A stretch of DNA of 64,000 bases from Psychrobium sp. MM17-31 (GCF_022347785.1 NZ_JAKRGA010000001.1:1-64000), one strand, 5' to 3'. Numbered from the stretch's first letter, positions 10,173 through 21,148 are shown. The notes: generated by a model from the sequence alone, not told the origin. Program-made: numbers and translations.

Positions 10173-12089
10173 TTAACGTTTTGCTAAATCTAACATCAAT
10201 TCATTCATCTTATTAATGAAGCCTGCTGGATCTTCGATTGAGCCGCGCTCAGACAATTGTGCTTGACGGTATAAAACGTCTACCCATTTTTCAAAACGCG
10301 CTTCATCTTGTTCATCTGCAAGATGTTTAACTAGCGTATGCTCTGGGTTGTACTCAAAGATAAACTTAGTTGGTGGAACCGGCTGACCTGCAGCTTCCAT
10401 CAGTTTAATCATCTGACTTGTCATGTCTTGACCGTCAGATACGATACAACTTGGCGTGTTAGTTAGACGGTGTGATACGCGAACGTCTTTCACTTCATCG
10501 CCTAATACTGACTTAATACGCTCAGTCACTGATTCTAGTGATTTTTCAACTTCTTCTTGCTTAGCTTTAGTCTCATCATCAACTTCACCTAAGTCTAAAT
10601 CCGCTTTAACCACTGACTGGAACGATTTCTCACTGTATTCAGTCAAGTGGCTCATTAACCACTCATCGATGCGATCTGACATCAGTAATACTTCATAACC
10701 ACGAGCACGTAATTGCTCTAGGTGTGGGCTATTTTTAGCCGCTTGGAAGCTATCAGCAGTGATGTAGTAAATCGCGTCTTGACCTTCTGGCATACGCGAG
10801 ATGTAGTCTTCTAATGATACTGACTGCTCTGCCGTATCGTTATGGGTCGATGCAAAACGCAGCAACTTAGCGATAGCTTCTTTGTTAGCTGTATCTTCTG
10901 CAGGGCCTTCTTTCAGTACTTGGCCAAATTCTTTCCAGAAACCTTGGTACTTTTCGCTGTCTTTCTTAGCAAGCTTATCCAACATTTGTAGGACACGCTT
11001 TGTACAACCACTGCGCATTTGTTTAGTGATGTTGTTCTCTTGCAAGATTTCACGCGATACGTTTAGCGGTAAATCGTTTGAATCAACAAGACCTTTAACA
11101 AAACGCAGGTAGGTTGGCATGAATTGCTCGGCGTCATCCATAATGAATACGCGTTGCACATAAAGTTTTAAGCCATTGTTGCCTTCACGGTTGTACATAT
11201 CCCACGGTGCTTTTGCTGGAATGTATAATAAGCTAGTGTACTCAAGCTTTCCTTCTACCTTGTTGTGGGCCCAAGTTAATGGATCTTGGAAGTCGTGGGC
11301 AACGTGCTTGTAGAACTCTTGATAATCTTTATCTTCTAGCTCTGATTTACTTAATGTCCACAGCGCAGTTGCTTTGTTGATGGCTTCCCAGTGCGCCGGC
11401 ACAGCTGGAATATTGTCACCGTCTTCTACTTCAACTTCAGCCACTTCTTCTTTAAACATTTCAACGCTTACTGAAATGTGATCAGAGTATTTACCAACAA
11501 TTTGCTTTAAGCGGTAATCGTTTAAGAACTCATCTTCGCCTTCGTTAAGATGCAAGATAATCTCAGTACCGCGATCTTCTTTGCTGATATCCGTTAAATC
11601 GAAACTACCCTTGCCTTCTGATTCCCAGCGCACTGCTTGGTCTGCTGACTCACCAGCTTTACGGGTATTAACCACAACCTTGTTTGCTACGATAAATGCC
11701 GAGTAGAAACCAACACCAAACTGACCGATTAATTGACTGTCTTTTGCTTGATCGCCAGATAGACTTGCAAAGAACTCCGCTGTACCAGATTTAGCAATAG
11801 TACCTAGGTGATTAATCACGTCATCACGTGACATACCAATACCGTTATCGCTAATCGTAATGGTGCGTGCTTCTTTATCGAAACCGATACGAACACGTAA
11901 ATCGCCATCACCTTCGTATAGGCTATTATCTTCTAACGCTTTAAAGCGCAGTTTATCGGCAGCATCAGCTGCATTTGATACCAATTCACGAAGGAAGATC
12001 TCTTTGTTTGAATACAGTGAATGGATCATCAATTGTAAGATCTGGGTTACTTCCGTTTGAAAGCCATGAGTTTGTGTTGTTTCTGACAT
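10173..12089 (-). CDS. htpG: Molecular chaperone HtpG (Hsp90)
   Basis: ATP-dependent cytosolic chaperone of the Hsp90 family, 638 residues, close to the usual bacterial length. The N-terminal GHKL ATPase domain shows [12 protein letters not shown] with the catalytic Glu near residue 35, DNGIGM, and [11 protein letters not shown]. The middle domain follows, with [11 protein letters not shown], then a C-terminal dimerisation domain. An upstream in-frame TTG would add four residues (MELS), but a GGAG ribosome site sits 7-8 bases before the ATG at 12089, so that start is preferred. Monocistronic: a terminator follows, and the next upstream gene ends with its own terminator. Confidence 0.97.
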   Translation of the reverse strand: MSETTQTHGFQTEVTQILQLMIHSLYSNKEIFLRELVSNAADAADKLRFKALEDNSLYEGDGDLRVRIGFDKEARTITISDNGIGMSRDDVINHLGTIAKSGTAEFFASLSGDQAKDSQLIGQFGVGFYSAFIVANKVVVNTRKAGESADQAVRWESEGKGSFDLTDISKEDRGTEIILHLNEGEDEFLNDYRLKQIVGKYSDHISVSVEMFKEEVAEVEVEDGDNIPAVPAHWEAINKATALWTLSKSELEDKDYQEFYKHVAHDFQDPLTWAHNKVEGKLEYTSLLYIPAKAPWDMYNREGNNGLKLYVQRVFIMDDAEQFMPTYLRFVKGLVDSNDLPLNVSREILQENNITKQMRSGCTKRVLQMLDKLAKKDSEKYQGFWKEFGQVLKEGPAEDTANKEAIAKLLRFASTHNDTAEQSVSLEDYISRMPEGQDAIYYITADSFQAAKNSPHLEQLRARGYEVLLMSDRIDEWLMSHLTEYSEKSFQSVVKADLDLGEVDDETKAKQEEVEKSLESVTERIKSVLGDEVKDVRVSHRLTNTPSCIVSDGQDMTSQMIKLMEAAGQPVPPTKFIFEYNPEHTLVKHLADEQDEARFEKWVDVLYRQAQLSERGSIEDPAGFINKMNELMLDLAKR

Positions 12090-12223
12090 GCTTAACTCCA
12101 AAAATTTACTAACATAATCATGCGTGTGTGATTAACTTAATCGACGCTTAGCATTAGTTATGGGGGACTATCACAGCTTTTCAACGGCTAGTTTTAAAAA
12201 TTATCGATATTTTTTTGAGGCAT

Positions 12224-12250
12224 AAAAAAAAGCCGAATAAAAATTCGGCT
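12224..12250 (-). terminator. Terminator after acyl-CoA dehydrogenase gene
   Basis: Stem AGCCGAAT (12231-12238) / ATTCGGCT (12243-12250), with an A-run at 12224-12231 that is a T-run on the minus strand. Confidence 0.85.
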
Positions 12251-12274
12251 TCAATCGTTTATTTAACAGACATC

Positions 12275-14074
12275 TTAGAACATATCATTTGGCATTGCCA
12301 TTAACGAACTTACGCCCGCTTTAATCGATGCAGCACAAGATAATTGCTTAGTTAATAGACGTGCAAAAAAGAACTCTGCAACAAAGAGTTTATTTTCGAG
12401 ATATGGATTATCGCTATCACTTTGCGCAACCACAACATTCAGAGAAATCATACACCACATATAAGCAGTCGCTGCATAACCAAATGCGTTGAGATAATCG
12501 ACTGCATTACCATTTAACTCATTACCGTCACTTGCACGCTCTAACACAATAGCAGTGAGTTCATCGAGCGTTGTAACCGCTTGTTCAAGCGAATTAAACA
12601 TCGCATTGAGGCGTTGATTACCCGCATGTGCGCCCAAGCGATATTGACTAATATACGCCTTAACTTCTTCACTAAACAATTGATAATCCGCGCCGCCATT
12701 AGCAGCGACCTTTCGGCCGATTAGATCAAGCGCTTGAATACCATTAGTGCCTTCGTAAATTTGCGCAATTCGTACGTCACGTACTAGTTGCTCCATGCCC
12801 CATTCGCGAATATAACCATGGCCGCCAAAGACCTGTTGTCCCGCTATAGTTGAATCTAAACCAAGGTCAGTAAAAAATGCCTTAGCGACTGGTGTTAAAA
12901 GCGCGACGAGACGAGTCGCTCGTGCTTTGTCATCGGCATTTTCTGAAAACTTTGCAATGTCTAATTGCTTAGCAATATACAGCGCCAACGCTCGGCTACC
13001 TTCGTTATTCGCTCTCGCCGTTAACAACATGCGGCGAACGTCACCGTGCACCACAATTGGATCCGCAGCTTTGGATAGATCACGCAACTCGCCAACGCCT
13101 TTACTTTGTAAGCGATCTTTAGCGTATTCGGCTGCCCCTTGATACGCCATTTCACCACAGCCAATACCTTGAATACCGATTGAGAGACGCTCATAATTCA
13201 TCATGGTAAACATGGCTGCTAAACCTTTATTTAGTTCCCCGACCAGATAACCACGTGCACCATCAAAATTCATGACACAAGTCGCTGATGCTTTAATGCC
13301 CATTTTATGCTCGATAGAACCACAAGAAACCCTATTGGCTTGGGTTAGTTCGCCGTCTTCTACATTAATTTTTGGCACCAAGAAAAGCGAAATACCGCGC
13401 GCGCCTTCTGGCGCATCAGGAAGTTTAGCTAACACTAAGTGGATAATGTTTTCGGTTAGATCGTGCTCGCCACCAGTGATGAAGATTTTGGTTCCAGTGA
13501 CTTCATAACTGCCGTCGTCTTGCGGGATCGCTTTTGTTTTGATCAAACCAAGATCGGTACCACTATGAGGCTCGGTTAAACACATTGACGCCGACCATTG
13601 GCCGCTATAGAGATTTGGTAAATAGGCTTCTTTAAGTTCCTCGCTACCATGAGCACTTAATGCTAAACAGGCGCCAGCCGTCAGTGTCGGATAAAGCGTA
13701 AAAGAACTATTGGCGCCATACATCATTTCATCAAACAACACGCCAAGCATTTTAGGCATGCCCATACCGCCGTAGTTTGCATCACCACAAAGACCGCCCC
13801 AGCCACCTTCGGCAAATGTTGCGTAGGCTTCTTTAAATCCGGTCGGCGTTGTAACGACACCGTCATTCCATTCTGCACCTTCTTCATCACCGCTGCGATT
13901 AAGGGGTGCAATCAGACTGCTCGCTAGCTTACCGCCTTCTTCAAGAATCGCTTGCGCCGTATCGACATCCACAGACTCAGCAAGTGCTGGAATACTCTGC
14001 CACAACTGTTCAACATCAAAAACGTTAGTAAGTAAAAAGTTCATATCTTCGAGTGGTGCTTTGTATTCAGCCAT
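12275..14074 (-). CDS. Acyl-CoA dehydrogenase, 600-residue class
   Basis: FAD-dependent acyl-CoA dehydrogenase for the first step of fatty acid beta-oxidation, passing electrons to ETF. At 599 residues it belongs to the long soluble class with an extra C-terminal domain, not the membrane FadE type. Visible motifs are MCLTEPHSGTDLG near residue 165 (FAD/substrate loop), FITGGEHD near 198, GGHGYIREWGMEQLVRD near 417-433, and YEGTNGIQ near 440, where the catalytic glutamate lies. The start ATG follows an AGGA ribosome site. It is transcribed alone. A PsrA-like palindrome lies 32-48 bp upstream, consistent with fatty-acid control. Chain-length specificity cannot be read from the sequence. Confidence 0.92.
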   Translation of the reverse strand: MAEYKAPLEDMNFLLTNVFDVEQLWQSIPALAESVDVDTAQAILEEGGKLASSLIAPLNRSGDEEGAEWNDGVVTTPTGFKEAYATFAEGGWGGLCGDANYGGMGMPKMLGVLFDEMMYGANSSFTLYPTLTAGACLALSAHGSEELKEAYLPNLYSGQWSASMCLTEPHSGTDLGLIKTKAIPQDDGSYEVTGTKIFITGGEHDLTENIIHLVLAKLPDAPEGARGISLFLVPKINVEDGELTQANRVSCGSIEHKMGIKASATCVMNFDGARGYLVGELNKGLAAMFTMMNYERLSIGIQGIGCGEMAYQGAAEYAKDRLQSKGVGELRDLSKAADPIVVHGDVRRMLLTARANNEGSRALALYIAKQLDIAKFSENADDKARATRLVALLTPVAKAFFTDLGLDSTIAGQQVFGGHGYIREWGMEQLVRDVRIAQIYEGTNGIQALDLIGRKVAANGGADYQLFSEEVKAYISQYRLGAHAGNQRLNAMFNSLEQAVTTLDELTAIVLERASDGNELNGNAVDYLNAFGYAATAYMWCMISLNVVVAQSDSDNPYLENKLFVAEFFFARLLTKQLSCAASIKAGVSSLMAMPNDMF

Positions 14075-14105
14075 GGATTATTCCTATCATTGTTAAACAC
14101 TTCTT

Positions 14106-14122
14106 TTAAACGTATGTTTGAA
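14106..14122. promoter_or_regulatory. PsrA-like operator upstream of acyl-CoA dehydrogenase
   Basis: On the minus strand TTCAAACATACGTTTAA is nearly symmetric and fits the (G/C)AAAC-N2-4-GTTT pattern described for PsrA, the TetR-family regulator of beta-oxidation in gammaproteobacteria. It sits 32 bp upstream of the start codon, where a repressor would act. Assigned by pattern and context only. Confidence 0.4.
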
Positions 14123-14194
14123 TATATAACAAAAATTTTCAAAGTTGAACCTAAGGATGATAAAAACTTGTTAATTACGGGTCTGACCAGACAA

Positions 14195-14222
14195 ATAAAA
14201 AAACCGCCAACAGGCGGTTTTT
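14195..14222 (-). terminator. Terminator after pyrF
   Basis: Stem AAACCGCC (14201-14208) / GGCGGTTT (14213-14220) with AACA loop and flanking A/T runs on both sides, so it could work in both directions. It lies 18 bp past the pyrF stop. Confidence 0.85.
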
Positions 14223-14239
14223 GTAAAGACTAATTAGCG

Positions 14240-14938
14240 CTACGCCAATGAGGCATTGATTGTTGATAAAACTTGTTGTGGATTATCAGATTGGGTTATT
14301 GGACGCCCTATTACCAAGTAATCACTGCCTGCCGCAACAGCTTTTTCTGGTGTCATGATACGTTTCTGATCGCCGACGGCACTTCCCGCTGGACGAATTC
14401 CTGGGGTGATCAGCTGGAAATCTTGTCCTAACTCAGCCTTTAGTTTCTGTGCTTCTTGCGCAGAGCAAACCACACCATCAAGCCCACTGTTTTTTGTCAG
14501 CGTAGCTAAACGTAGTACATGTTCATCTAATGGTGCTTCAATACCAATTAATGGTAACTCTGCTTGTTCCATACTGGTTAGCACAGTAACCGCAATTAAA
14601 ATAGGCGCTTTGTCGCCGTAAGGCACTAATGCTTCTTTAGCCGCACGCATCATTTTTTCACCACCAGTGGCATGGACATTAACCATCCACACACCTAGCT
14701 CTGCTGCCGCAGTGACTGCCTTGGCCACAGTATTAGGAATATCGTGAAACTTAAGATCTAAAAAGACATCAAATCCCTTGTTTACAAGTTGTTTGACGAA
14801 TTCAGGGCCGAAATAAGTAAACATCTCCTTGCCAACTTTTAAGCGACAACTTTGTGGATCTATTGTCTCAACAAAGGCCAAGGCTTTATCTTGGTTGTCA
14901 AAATCTAATGCAACAACCACTTTTGATTGATTACTCAT
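14240..14938 (-). CDS. pyrF: Orotidine 5'-phosphate decarboxylase
   Basis: Converts OMP to UMP, the last step of de novo pyrimidine synthesis. 232 residues, normal for the family. VVALDF at the N-terminus, [11 protein letters not shown] (the Lys/Asp catalytic array, near residues 60-70) and the phosphate-binding PGIRP and VIGRPIT near the C-terminus are all present. An ATG 18 bases further upstream would add MRVKEN; the ATG at 14938 is preferred because an AAAGAGA ribosome site precedes it and the protein then begins [13 protein letters not shown] as in relatives. It follows lapB by 53 bp in the classic lapA-lapB-pyrF order. Confidence 0.97.
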   Translation of the reverse strand: MSNQSKVVVALDFDNQDKALAFVETIDPQSCRLKVGKEMFTYFGPEFVKQLVNKGFDVFLDLKFHDIPNTVAKAVTAAAELGVWMVNVHATGGEKMMRAAKEALVPYGDKAPILIAVTVLTSMEQAELPLIGIEAPLDEHVLRLATLTKNSGLDGVVCSAQEAQKLKAELGQDFQLITPGIRPAGSAVGDQKRIMTPEKAVAAGSDYLVIGRPITQSDNPQQVLSTINASLA

Positions 14939-14991
14939 GTTCTCTTTTACCCTCATTTTACTTCATAAATTAATCGTAAATTAGATGATGG

Positions 14992-16146
14992 CTAATCGCC
15001 ATCTAAACCGCGAATCGGTTTAACGCTGCCCCATGACAAACACGAAGGACATTGCCATTGAATTTTCTTTGCACTAAAGCCGCAACTTCCGCAACGGTAA
15101 ACCGGACGAACTTTCAGTTGCTCGGCTACTAGCGCCTTTAAATGCAGTAAACTTTCTTTTGCTTTGCCATTTTCAGCATTACTAATTTGTGCGCTCATCA
15201 AATGATAAAACCCCGTCACACTTGGCGCTTCAAATAGGTGCTTGGTTAACAGCTCTTCGATTGCATCGTCATCTAAATCAGCATCATTCAGTTCAATCTT
15301 TGCCATCACCGTTGCTATACCAGCGCCTTTTGCAATGGCGTCATCAAATTTTGCTGCCAATAAATCAAGCTGATTTCTAGCTTGATAACAGGCTTTAAAC
15401 AACGGGATTGCTTCGCGGAAAAAATCGATATCTTGACCAAGAAACTGGTCTATAACTAACTGACACTCTTCATATTGTCCGCGGTCGAAAAAGTATTGTC
15501 CTAACATTAATCGCGCGCGAGTACAGCCAGCATCAACTTGCAATGCTCGTTGCAATAACGTGATGTCATCAACATCACCATTACTCTCGTACAATTCGCA
15601 ATAAAAATGTGCTCGCGCCGGAATCAGCTGTCTTCTACCTAAATCGACTAGTGCGCGAGATGTGTCGATTGCTTGCTGCCAGTCTTTAGTTTTTTGATAA
15701 ATACACACCAGATGGGCAAGAGATTTCTCTCGATAAACTTTGTTATCGCTAAGCTCAATAAATAGATTGGCACTGCGATCAATGAGGCCAGCTTGAAGAT
15801 AATCGTTAGCTAATTCGAACAACGCATTATCCCGTTGTTCGTGACTTAAGTTCGGACGCGCTAATAAGTTTTGATGGATACGCAAAGAGCGATCGACTTC
15901 ACCGCGCTGGCGAAATAAGCGTCCTAAGGCAAGGTGGGTTTCTATGGTTTCACTGTCAACTTCAACGAGCGAAATAAATTGGTCGACGGCTTTATCTGGC
16001 TCGTCAGACAATAAGTAATTGAGGCCAGCAAAATAATTTTTTGAATGTTCACTGGCATTTTTTTGATGTTGATGGCCGGCACTTCTTCTTCCCATGTACC
16101 AACCGTACGCAGCGGCAATGGGTAATAAAAGAAAAAGTAACTCCAT
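14992..16146 (-). CDS. lapB: LPS assembly protein LapB (YciM), TPR protein
   Basis: Inner-membrane-anchored regulator of lipopolysaccharide synthesis; in E. coli it works with FtsH to control LpxC turnover. 384 residues. A single N-terminal membrane segment (LLFLLLPIAAAYGWYMG) is followed by TPR-type helical repeats (residues about 35-330). The C-terminus carries a rubredoxin-like zinc/iron knuckle with two CxxC pairs (CGSCGF and CPSCLSWGS). It begins 9 bp after lapA, so the two are co-transcribed. Confidence 0.95.
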   Translation of the reverse strand: MELLFLLLPIAAAYGWYMGRRSAGHQHQKNASEHSKNYFAGLNYLLSDEPDKAVDQFISLVEVDSETIETHLALGRLFRQRGEVDRSLRIHQNLLARPNLSHEQRDNALFELANDYLQAGLIDRSANLFIELSDNKVYREKSLAHLVCIYQKTKDWQQAIDTSRALVDLGRRQLIPARAHFYCELYESNGDVDDITLLQRALQVDAGCTRARLMLGQYFFDRGQYEECQLVIDQFLGQDIDFFREAIPLFKACYQARNQLDLLAAKFDDAIAKGAGIATVMAKIELNDADLDDDAIEELLTKHLFEAPSVTGFYHLMSAQISNAENGKAKESLLHLKALVAEQLKVRPVYRCGSCGFSAKKIQWQCPSCLSWGSVKPIRGLDGD

Positions 16147-16155
16147 AATAACTAT

Positions 16156-16455
16156 CTAAGCGTTGTCGTTAACGGCTATCGCGTTACTTGATGACTGAGC
16201 ATCGGACGACTGTGCCTTATGCAACTTTTTATTGGTCATCGCTAACTTGAGCTTGAGCTGTAAATACATCGAATAGAAGATAACCCAACAAATCACAAAG
16301 CCACTAACAAAGGCTAATCCCAACAAGGTGCTTACATTGAAATTTCCCTGTCCCACCAGATAATTCAAATCGACAGTCGCTGTATTGACAGCACTAAACA
16401 ATGCAGCAATTGCAAAGAAAACAATCACGAACATTGTCGTCAGAATACCTTTCAT
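16156..16455 (-). CDS. lapA: LPS assembly protein LapA (YciS)
   Basis: Small inner-membrane partner of LapB, 99 residues. It has two hydrophobic segments: ILTTMFVIVFFAIAALFSA, and one around residues 43-65 containing LLGLAFVSGFVICWVIFYS. A basic cytoplasmic tail follows. The NTATVDLNYLVG motif between the segments is typical of the family. The ribosome site GGAG lies before the ATG. This LapA is unrelated to the LapA adhesin family to which the 1-9804 protein belongs; only the name is shared. Confidence 0.93.
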   Translation of the reverse strand: MKGILTTMFVIVFFAIAALFSAVNTATVDLNYLVGQGNFNVSTLLGLAFVSGFVICWVIFYSMYLQLKLKLAMTNKKLHKAQSSDAQSSSNAIAVNDNA

Positions 16456-16640
16456 TATCGCTCCTTACAAAAATCGCTATAAAATGATGAAACTTCCGAG
16501 CTTACAACACGTAAGACGCCGTTTATTATCCAAGAAAATCAAGCGCCTTACTAGCGATTATTTGATGAAATAGTTGTTGAAATACTCACTTGCATCAATA
16601 AACGACACTATATTATTTAGCGCCCTATTAGCTCAGGCAT

Positions 16641-16670
16641 AAAAAAAAGCGACCACAATGGCCGCTTTTT
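16641..16670 (-). terminator. Terminator after ihfB
   Basis: 10-bp stem with one G-T wobble: AAAGCGACCA (16646-16655) / TGGCCGCTTT (16659-16668), with A-run on the left that is a T-run on the minus strand. Separates ihfB from lapA. Confidence 0.85.
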
Positions 16671-16692
16671 CACAAACAGTTACTAATGGTAA

Positions 16693-16983
16693 CTACGCAT
16701 TAAGACTGGCGTTGACTCGCTCGCGAAGCTCTTTACCTGGTTTGAAATGAGGTACGTACTTCGACCCTAGTTCAACCGTTTCACCAGACTTAGGATTACG
16801 TCCAGTGCGCGGTGCGCGGTAATGCAACGAGAAACTACCAAAACCTCGAATTTCGATTCGGTCACCTGATGCCAAAGTGTTTGCCATCATATCAAGCATG
16901 TCTTTTACAGCACTCTCGATATCTTTTGCTGACAAATGTAATTGTTTCAGGGCTAATCTTTCGATTAATTCTGACTTAGTCAT
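16693..16983 (-). CDS. ihfB: Integration host factor subunit beta
   Basis: Nucleoid DNA-bending protein, HU/IHF family, 96 residues; forms a heterodimer with IhfA. The N-terminus [11 protein letters not shown] and the DNA-contact arm [12 protein letters not shown] are diagnostic, along with [24 protein letters not shown] longer frame reaches 17043, but GAGGAAGG just before the ATG at 16983 and the family N-terminus fix the start. It lies immediately downstream of rpsA, as in E. coli and most gammaproteobacteria. Confidence 0.97.
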   Translation of the reverse strand: MTKSELIERLALKQLHLSAKDIESAVKDMLDMMANTLASGDRIEIRGFGSFSLHYRAPRTGRNPKSGETVELGSKYVPHFKPGKELRERVNASLNA

Positions 16984-17050
16984 AAACCTTCCTCTTAGCA
17001 GTATGATTATTAATAGAATGAGGCGTTTACACGCCCCAGTCAACTAATAA

Positions 17051-18724
17051 TTAGTCACGGTTTGCGTTTTTGAACGCTTCAGCCATTGCATTTGAAGAGA
17101 AGCTCTCTTCTGCATTGTTTACGCTTTCAACTGCTGATTTTTCTTCAGCTTCGTCTTTAGCGCGGATAGATAGGCTGATTACGCGGTTCTTACGGTCAAC
17201 ACCAACGAACTTCGCTTCAACTTCTTGCTCTACAGATAGTTCAGTAGATGCATCTTCGATGCGGTCACGTGAAATGTCTGCAACGCGGATGTAACCTTCA
17301 ACGCTATCAGCTAGTTCAACAGTTGCGCCTTTTGCGTCAACAGCTGTAACTTTACCTTTAACGATAGCACCTTTTTTGTTATCTGCTAGGTAGTTGTTGA
17401 ATGGATCTTCTTCAGATTGCTTGATACCAAGAGAGATACGCTCACGCTCTGCATCAACTGCAAGAACAACAGCTTCAATCTCGTCACCTTTAGAGAAATC
17501 ACGTACAGCTTCTTCACCAGCAACATTCCAAGAAATGTCAGATAGGTGTACAAGACCGTCGATACCACCGTCAAGACCGATGAATACACCGAAGTCAGTG
17601 ATAGATTTGATCTTACCAGAAACGCGATCGCCTTTAGCGAACTTAGAAGAGAACTCAGACCATGGGTTAGCAACACATTGCTTAAGACCTAGAGAAATAC
17701 GACGACGTTCTTCGTCGATGTCTAGAACCATTACTTCCACTTCGTCATCCAAGCTAACAACTTTAGATGGGTGGATGTTCTTGTTAGTCCAATCCATTTC
17801 AGAAACGTGTACTAGACCTTCTACGCCTTCTTGGATTTCAACGAAACAACCGTAATCAGTTAGGTTAGTTACGCGACCAGTAAGTTTGTGACCTTCTGGG
17901 AAACGACCAGCGATTGATACCCATGGATCTTCGCCCATTTGCTTAAGACCAAGAGATACACGAGTCTTTTCACGATCGTACTTAAGTACACGAACGTTGA
18001 TTTCGTCACCAACTGCAACGATTTCGCTTGGGTGCTTAACGCGTTTCCAAGCCATGTCAGTGATGTGTAGAAGACCGTCGATACCGCCTAGATCTACGAA
18101 CGCACCGTAGTCAGTTAGGTTCTTAACGATACCCTTAACTTCGATACCTTCTTGTAGGCTAGCTAATAGCTCTTCACGCTCTGCACTGTTTTCAGTTTCG
18201 ATAACTGCACGGCGAGAAACAACAACGTTGTTACGCTTTTGGTCTAGCTTGATAACTTTAAATTCTAACTCTTTGCCTTCTAGGTGAGACGTGTCGCGAA
18301 CTGGGCGAACATCTACTAGAGAACCAGGTAGGAAAGCACGGATAGTGTTTACTTCAACAGTGAAGCCACCTTTAACTTTACCGTTGATAACACCAACGAT
18401 AGTTTCTTGCTCTTCAAATGCTTTCTCAAGAACGCCCCAAGACTCGTGACGCTTAGCTTTTTCGCGAGAAAGTTGAGTTTCACCGAAACCGTCTTCCATT
18501 GCGTCGATAGCTACGTCAACAACGTCGCCAACAGCCACTTCTAGTTCACCAAGTGCGTTTTTGAATTGGTCAGCAGAGATTGGGCTTTCAGATTTTAGGC
18601 CTGCGTCTACTAATACTGTGCCGCGTTCGATGCGTACTACAGTACCTTTAACGATGGCACCTTGGCGAGTTTCTAGTTCTTGAAGAGATTCTTCAAACAG
18701 TTCAGCAAAAGATAATTCTGTCAT
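17051..18724 (-). CDS. rpsA: 30S ribosomal protein S1
   Basis: RNA-binding ribosomal protein needed for initiation on structured or weak-SD messages. 557 residues, the same length as E. coli S1. Six S1 OB-fold repeats are visible, for example [20 protein letters not shown], [18 protein letters not shown] and [18 protein letters not shown]. No Shine-Dalgarno precedes the ATG (the upstream bases read GTGAATTAAAC), as expected for a gene that S1 itself regulates through its leader. Followed by ihfB after 67 bp. Confidence 0.98.
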   Translation of the reverse strand: MTELSFAELFEESLQELETRQGAIVKGTVVRIERGTVLVDAGLKSESPISADQFKNALGELEVAVGDVVDVAIDAMEDGFGETQLSREKAKRHESWGVLEKAFEEQETIVGVINGKVKGGFTVEVNTIRAFLPGSLVDVRPVRDTSHLEGKELEFKVIKLDQKRNNVVVSRRAVIETENSAEREELLASLQEGIEVKGIVKNLTDYGAFVDLGGIDGLLHITDMAWKRVKHPSEIVAVGDEINVRVLKYDREKTRVSLGLKQMGEDPWVSIAGRFPEGHKLTGRVTNLTDYGCFVEIQEGVEGLVHVSEMDWTNKNIHPSKVVSLDDEVEVMVLDIDEERRRISLGLKQCVANPWSEFSSKFAKGDRVSGKIKSITDFGVFIGLDGGIDGLVHLSDISWNVAGEEAVRDFSKGDEIEAVVLAVDAERERISLGIKQSEEDPFNNYLADNKKGAIVKGKVTAVDAKGATVELADSVEGYIRVADISRDRIEDASTELSVEQEVEAKFVGVDRKNRVISLSIRAKDEAEEKSAVESVNNAEESFSSNAMAEAFKNANRD

Positions 18725-18829
18725 GTTTAATTCACATTTTTTAATCCGACTACGCAGTCCTGCGATAACGGGGTAGTTAATAAAAAGGTCTTATCCATCC
18801 TGGAGTCAACCTGAAAGTTGTTAACAGTT
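18725..18829 (-). promoter_or_regulatory. rpsA leader without a Shine-Dalgarno
   Basis: The 105 bp between cmk and rpsA lack a purine-rich ribosome site near the rpsA ATG, and the last 20 bases are AT-rich. In gammaproteobacteria this leader folds into hairpins that S1 recognises for autogenous control. The absence of SD is directly seen; the regulation is known for the family. Confidence 0.5.
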
Positions 18830-19519
18830 CTATTCTATTTCGGCGTCAATCGACACATGTTCGAGTACTTTTTCAAACACTTGCTCAATAGAAAGTCCTG
18901 TTGAATCGATTTCAAACGCATCATCAGCCGGAACAAGCGGTGCAACTGCGCGGTTGCGATCTCGCTCGTCACGCTCGGTGATCTCGCTCAAAAGGGACTG
19001 GATATTAGCATCAAAGCCCTTTTCTTGCAACTGATTATAGCGACGCTGGGCGCGCTCTTGCGCACTTGCCGTTAAGAAAAATTTAATCGGTGCTTGTGGG
19101 AAAACGATAGTTCCCATATCACGACCATCTGCAATTAATCCATCTTCACTTAAAAAAGCGCGTTGGCGACGTAATAAGGCTTCGCGAACACGAGGAAATG
19201 CGGCGACTTTTGACGCGCTATTACCCACTTTTTCACTGCGGATTTCGCGAGTCACGTCTTCGCCTTCAAGGATCACTTTAATTGCATTGGTATCAACGTC
19301 ACTCACAAAGCGAACATCTAAATGACCCGCTAGTGGTGTTAACGCATCTTCGTTATCAAGTGCAACGTTATGATGAATTGCTGCTAATGCAAGCACGCGG
19401 TAAATCGCACCGCTATCGAGTAATTGCCAACCTAGTTTATCAGCGAGTAATCTTGCGATAGTTCCTTTACCGGCGCCACTTGGTCCATCAATAGTAATTA
19501 CTGACAAATTTTCGGCCAT
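18830..19519 (-). CDS. cmk: Cytidylate kinase
   Basis: Phosphorylates CMP and dCMP to the diphosphates for nucleotide salvage and synthesis. 229 residues, the usual bacterial size. The P-loop GPSGAGKGT is at residues 12-20, [12 protein letters not shown] follows near 34, and the CMP-specific region [21 protein letters not shown] near 116-135 is intact. AGGAG lies 8 bases before the ATG. Sits between aroA and rpsA in the conserved order. Confidence 0.97.
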   Translation of the reverse strand: MAENLSVITIDGPSGAGKGTIARLLADKLGWQLLDSGAIYRVLALAAIHHNVALDNEDALTPLAGHLDVRFVSDVDTNAIKVILEGEDVTREIRSEKVGNSASKVAAFPRVREALLRRQRAFLSEDGLIADGRDMGTIVFPQAPIKFFLTASAQERAQRRYNQLQEKGFDANIQSLLSEITERDERDRNRAVAPLVPADDAFEIDSTGLSIEQVFEKVLEHVSIDAEIE

Positions 19520-19539
19520 TGTATACTCCTAATTAAAAC

Positions 19540-19593
19540 GCCCAACACATGGGCTGCATAACTAACTCGGCAGGGCTAATGACCCTACCGGAA
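19540..19593 (-). terminator. Hairpins between aroA and cmk
   Basis: Two small hairpins precede cmk. The proximal one is GCCCA (19540-19544) / TGGGC (19550-19554), followed on the minus strand by GTTTTAATT. The distal one pairs CGGCAGGG (19568-19575) with CCCTACCG (19583-19590) through one wobble. They may attenuate read-through from aroA into cmk; weak as a full terminator. Confidence 0.35.
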
Positions 19594-19685
19594 AAATTTC
19601 GGTGCATATTCTACATTAGGAAAGGTTAATAAGATAGAAAGAAACAAAAAATTAACCTTTATAAAACACGGATTAAATCAAACAA

Positions 19686-20969
19686 TTATTGATTACTCAC
19701 CTTGTCAAATTGCTCAAAATAAGTTGGGAAAGTTTTGGCAGTACAGCCGGGATCATTGATGGTCACTGGTGTGCCACTTAACGCAACCAGCGAGAAACAC
19801 ATGGCGATACGATGATCGTTATAGGTATCAATAGCGGCATGAGTTAAGTTTTGAGGTGGCGTAATTGTAATAAAATCGTGACCTTCATCAACTATTGCAC
19901 CAACTTTGCGCAGCTCTGTTGCCATCGCGTTTAAACGATCGGTTTCTTTCACGCGCCAGTTGTAGATATTGCGAATAGCGGTTGTGCCTTTTGCAAACAA
20001 TGCAGTTGTCGCAATGGTCATAGCAGCATCAGGGATATGGTTCATGTCCATGTCAACTGCGGTTAGCTCTCCAGCCTTCACAGTAATGGCATGAGGATGC
20101 CAAGTGACAGTTGCTCCCATCGCTTCTAACACATCGGCAAAATGCTTATCACCCTGCACGCTATCGCTACCGACACCAGTTACTGTAATTTCACCACCTT
20201 TAATCGCCGCTGCGGCCAAGAAGTAACTCGCCGATGACGCATCACCTTCAACAAATACCTCGCCCGGCGATTGATATTGCTGCTGGCCTTTAACAACGAA
20301 ATTTTGAAGATCGGTATGTTCAACAGTAACGCCAAATTTAGCCATTAAATCTAGGGTAATCTCAATATACGGCTTAGAAACAAGCTCCCCGACAATTTCA
20401 ATCTCAATATCGTCTTTTGCAAGTGGCGCTGCCATTAAAAAGGCTGTTAAAAACTGACTTGAGACAGAGCCATCAATCTTTACCTTGCCACCAGCAATAC
20501 CTGTTCCCTTAATAGTAACTGGTGGAAAACCAGGAAAATCGTGATAACTAATATCACAGCCCATAGCTTGCAGTGCTTCAACCAGCGAATCAATCGGACG
20601 CTCTGACATACGAGGTTCACCGGTTAGCTTAAATTCACCTTGCCCTAAACACAGCGCCGCACACAAAGGCCGCATTGCCGTGCCGGCGTTGCCTAAATAC
20701 AGCTCAACCGCATTATCAATATTAATCGGACCACCATTGCCCTGCACAACACAAGTGGTTTTATCATCACTTAATTGATAGCTAACGCCTAATGCCGTTA
20801 GAGCATTTAGCATATGACGAATATCATCGCTGTCTAACAGGTTATGAATAGTCGTTTCACCGCTAGCAAGCGCCGCTAATAACAGTGCGCGATTTGATAG
20901 GCTTTTTGAGCCGGGTAAATTAACGGTGCCGTTGACCGATGAAATAGGTGATAACGTCAGTGAATCCAT
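19686..20969 (-). CDS. aroA: EPSP synthase (3-phosphoshikimate 1-carboxyvinyltransferase)
   Basis: Sixth step of the shikimate pathway, joining PEP and shikimate-3-phosphate. 427 residues, class I (glyphosate-sensitive) type. Motifs seen: [17 protein letters not shown] near residue 18, [15 protein letters not shown] near 92, and [25 protein letters not shown] in the C-terminal half. The serC that often precedes aroA is missing here; instead the ABC importer operon ends upstream with a terminator. Confidence 0.97.
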   Translation of the reverse strand: MDSLTLSPISSVNGTVNLPGSKSLSNRALLLAALASGETTIHNLLDSDDIRHMLNALTALGVSYQLSDDKTTCVVQGNGGPINIDNAVELYLGNAGTAMRPLCAALCLGQGEFKLTGEPRMSERPIDSLVEALQAMGCDISYHDFPGFPPVTIKGTGIAGGKVKIDGSVSSQFLTAFLMAAPLAKDDIEIEIVGELVSKPYIEITLDLMAKFGVTVEHTDLQNFVVKGQQQYQSPGEVFVEGDASSASYFLAAAAIKGGEITVTGVGSDSVQGDKHFADVLEAMGATVTWHPHAITVKAGELTAVDMDMNHIPDAAMTIATTALFAKGTTAIRNIYNWRVKETDRLNAMATELRKVGAIVDEGHDFITITPPQNLTHAAIDTYNDHRIAMCFSLVALSGTPVTINDPGCTAKTFPTYFEQFDKVSNQ

Positions 20970-21090
20970 GATTTCCTTTAAACCTGTTTAATGCTTTCTT
21001 CTTTAATTTGGTCAATCATAATGCCAGTCATTAATCAGGCTGCCAATGGGCCTAAGTCACTAAATCAGCATAAAAATGCATATTTTAGAC

Positions 21091-21121
21091 GAAAAAAAAC
21101 GCAGTTAAACTGCGCTTTTTT
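21091..21121. terminator. Terminator after the ABC importer/ligase operon
   Basis: Stem CGCAGT (21100-21105) / ACTGCG (21109-21114) with TAA loop, flanked by A-run and T-run so it is symmetrical. It ends the minus-strand operon 28 bp after the last stop codon. Confidence 0.8.
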
Positions 21122-21148
21122 CATACCAACTAAAAATTAGTTTGTTTA

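Noticed and set aside
12087-12101. Upstream TTG start for htpG (MELS extension)
   Set aside because: The GGAG ribosome site lies inside the extension and the family begins at MSETT.
16156-16455. Link between lapA (yciS) and the LapA-type adhesin
   Set aside because: The names coincide only; one is an LPS-assembly membrane protein, the other a surface adhesin.
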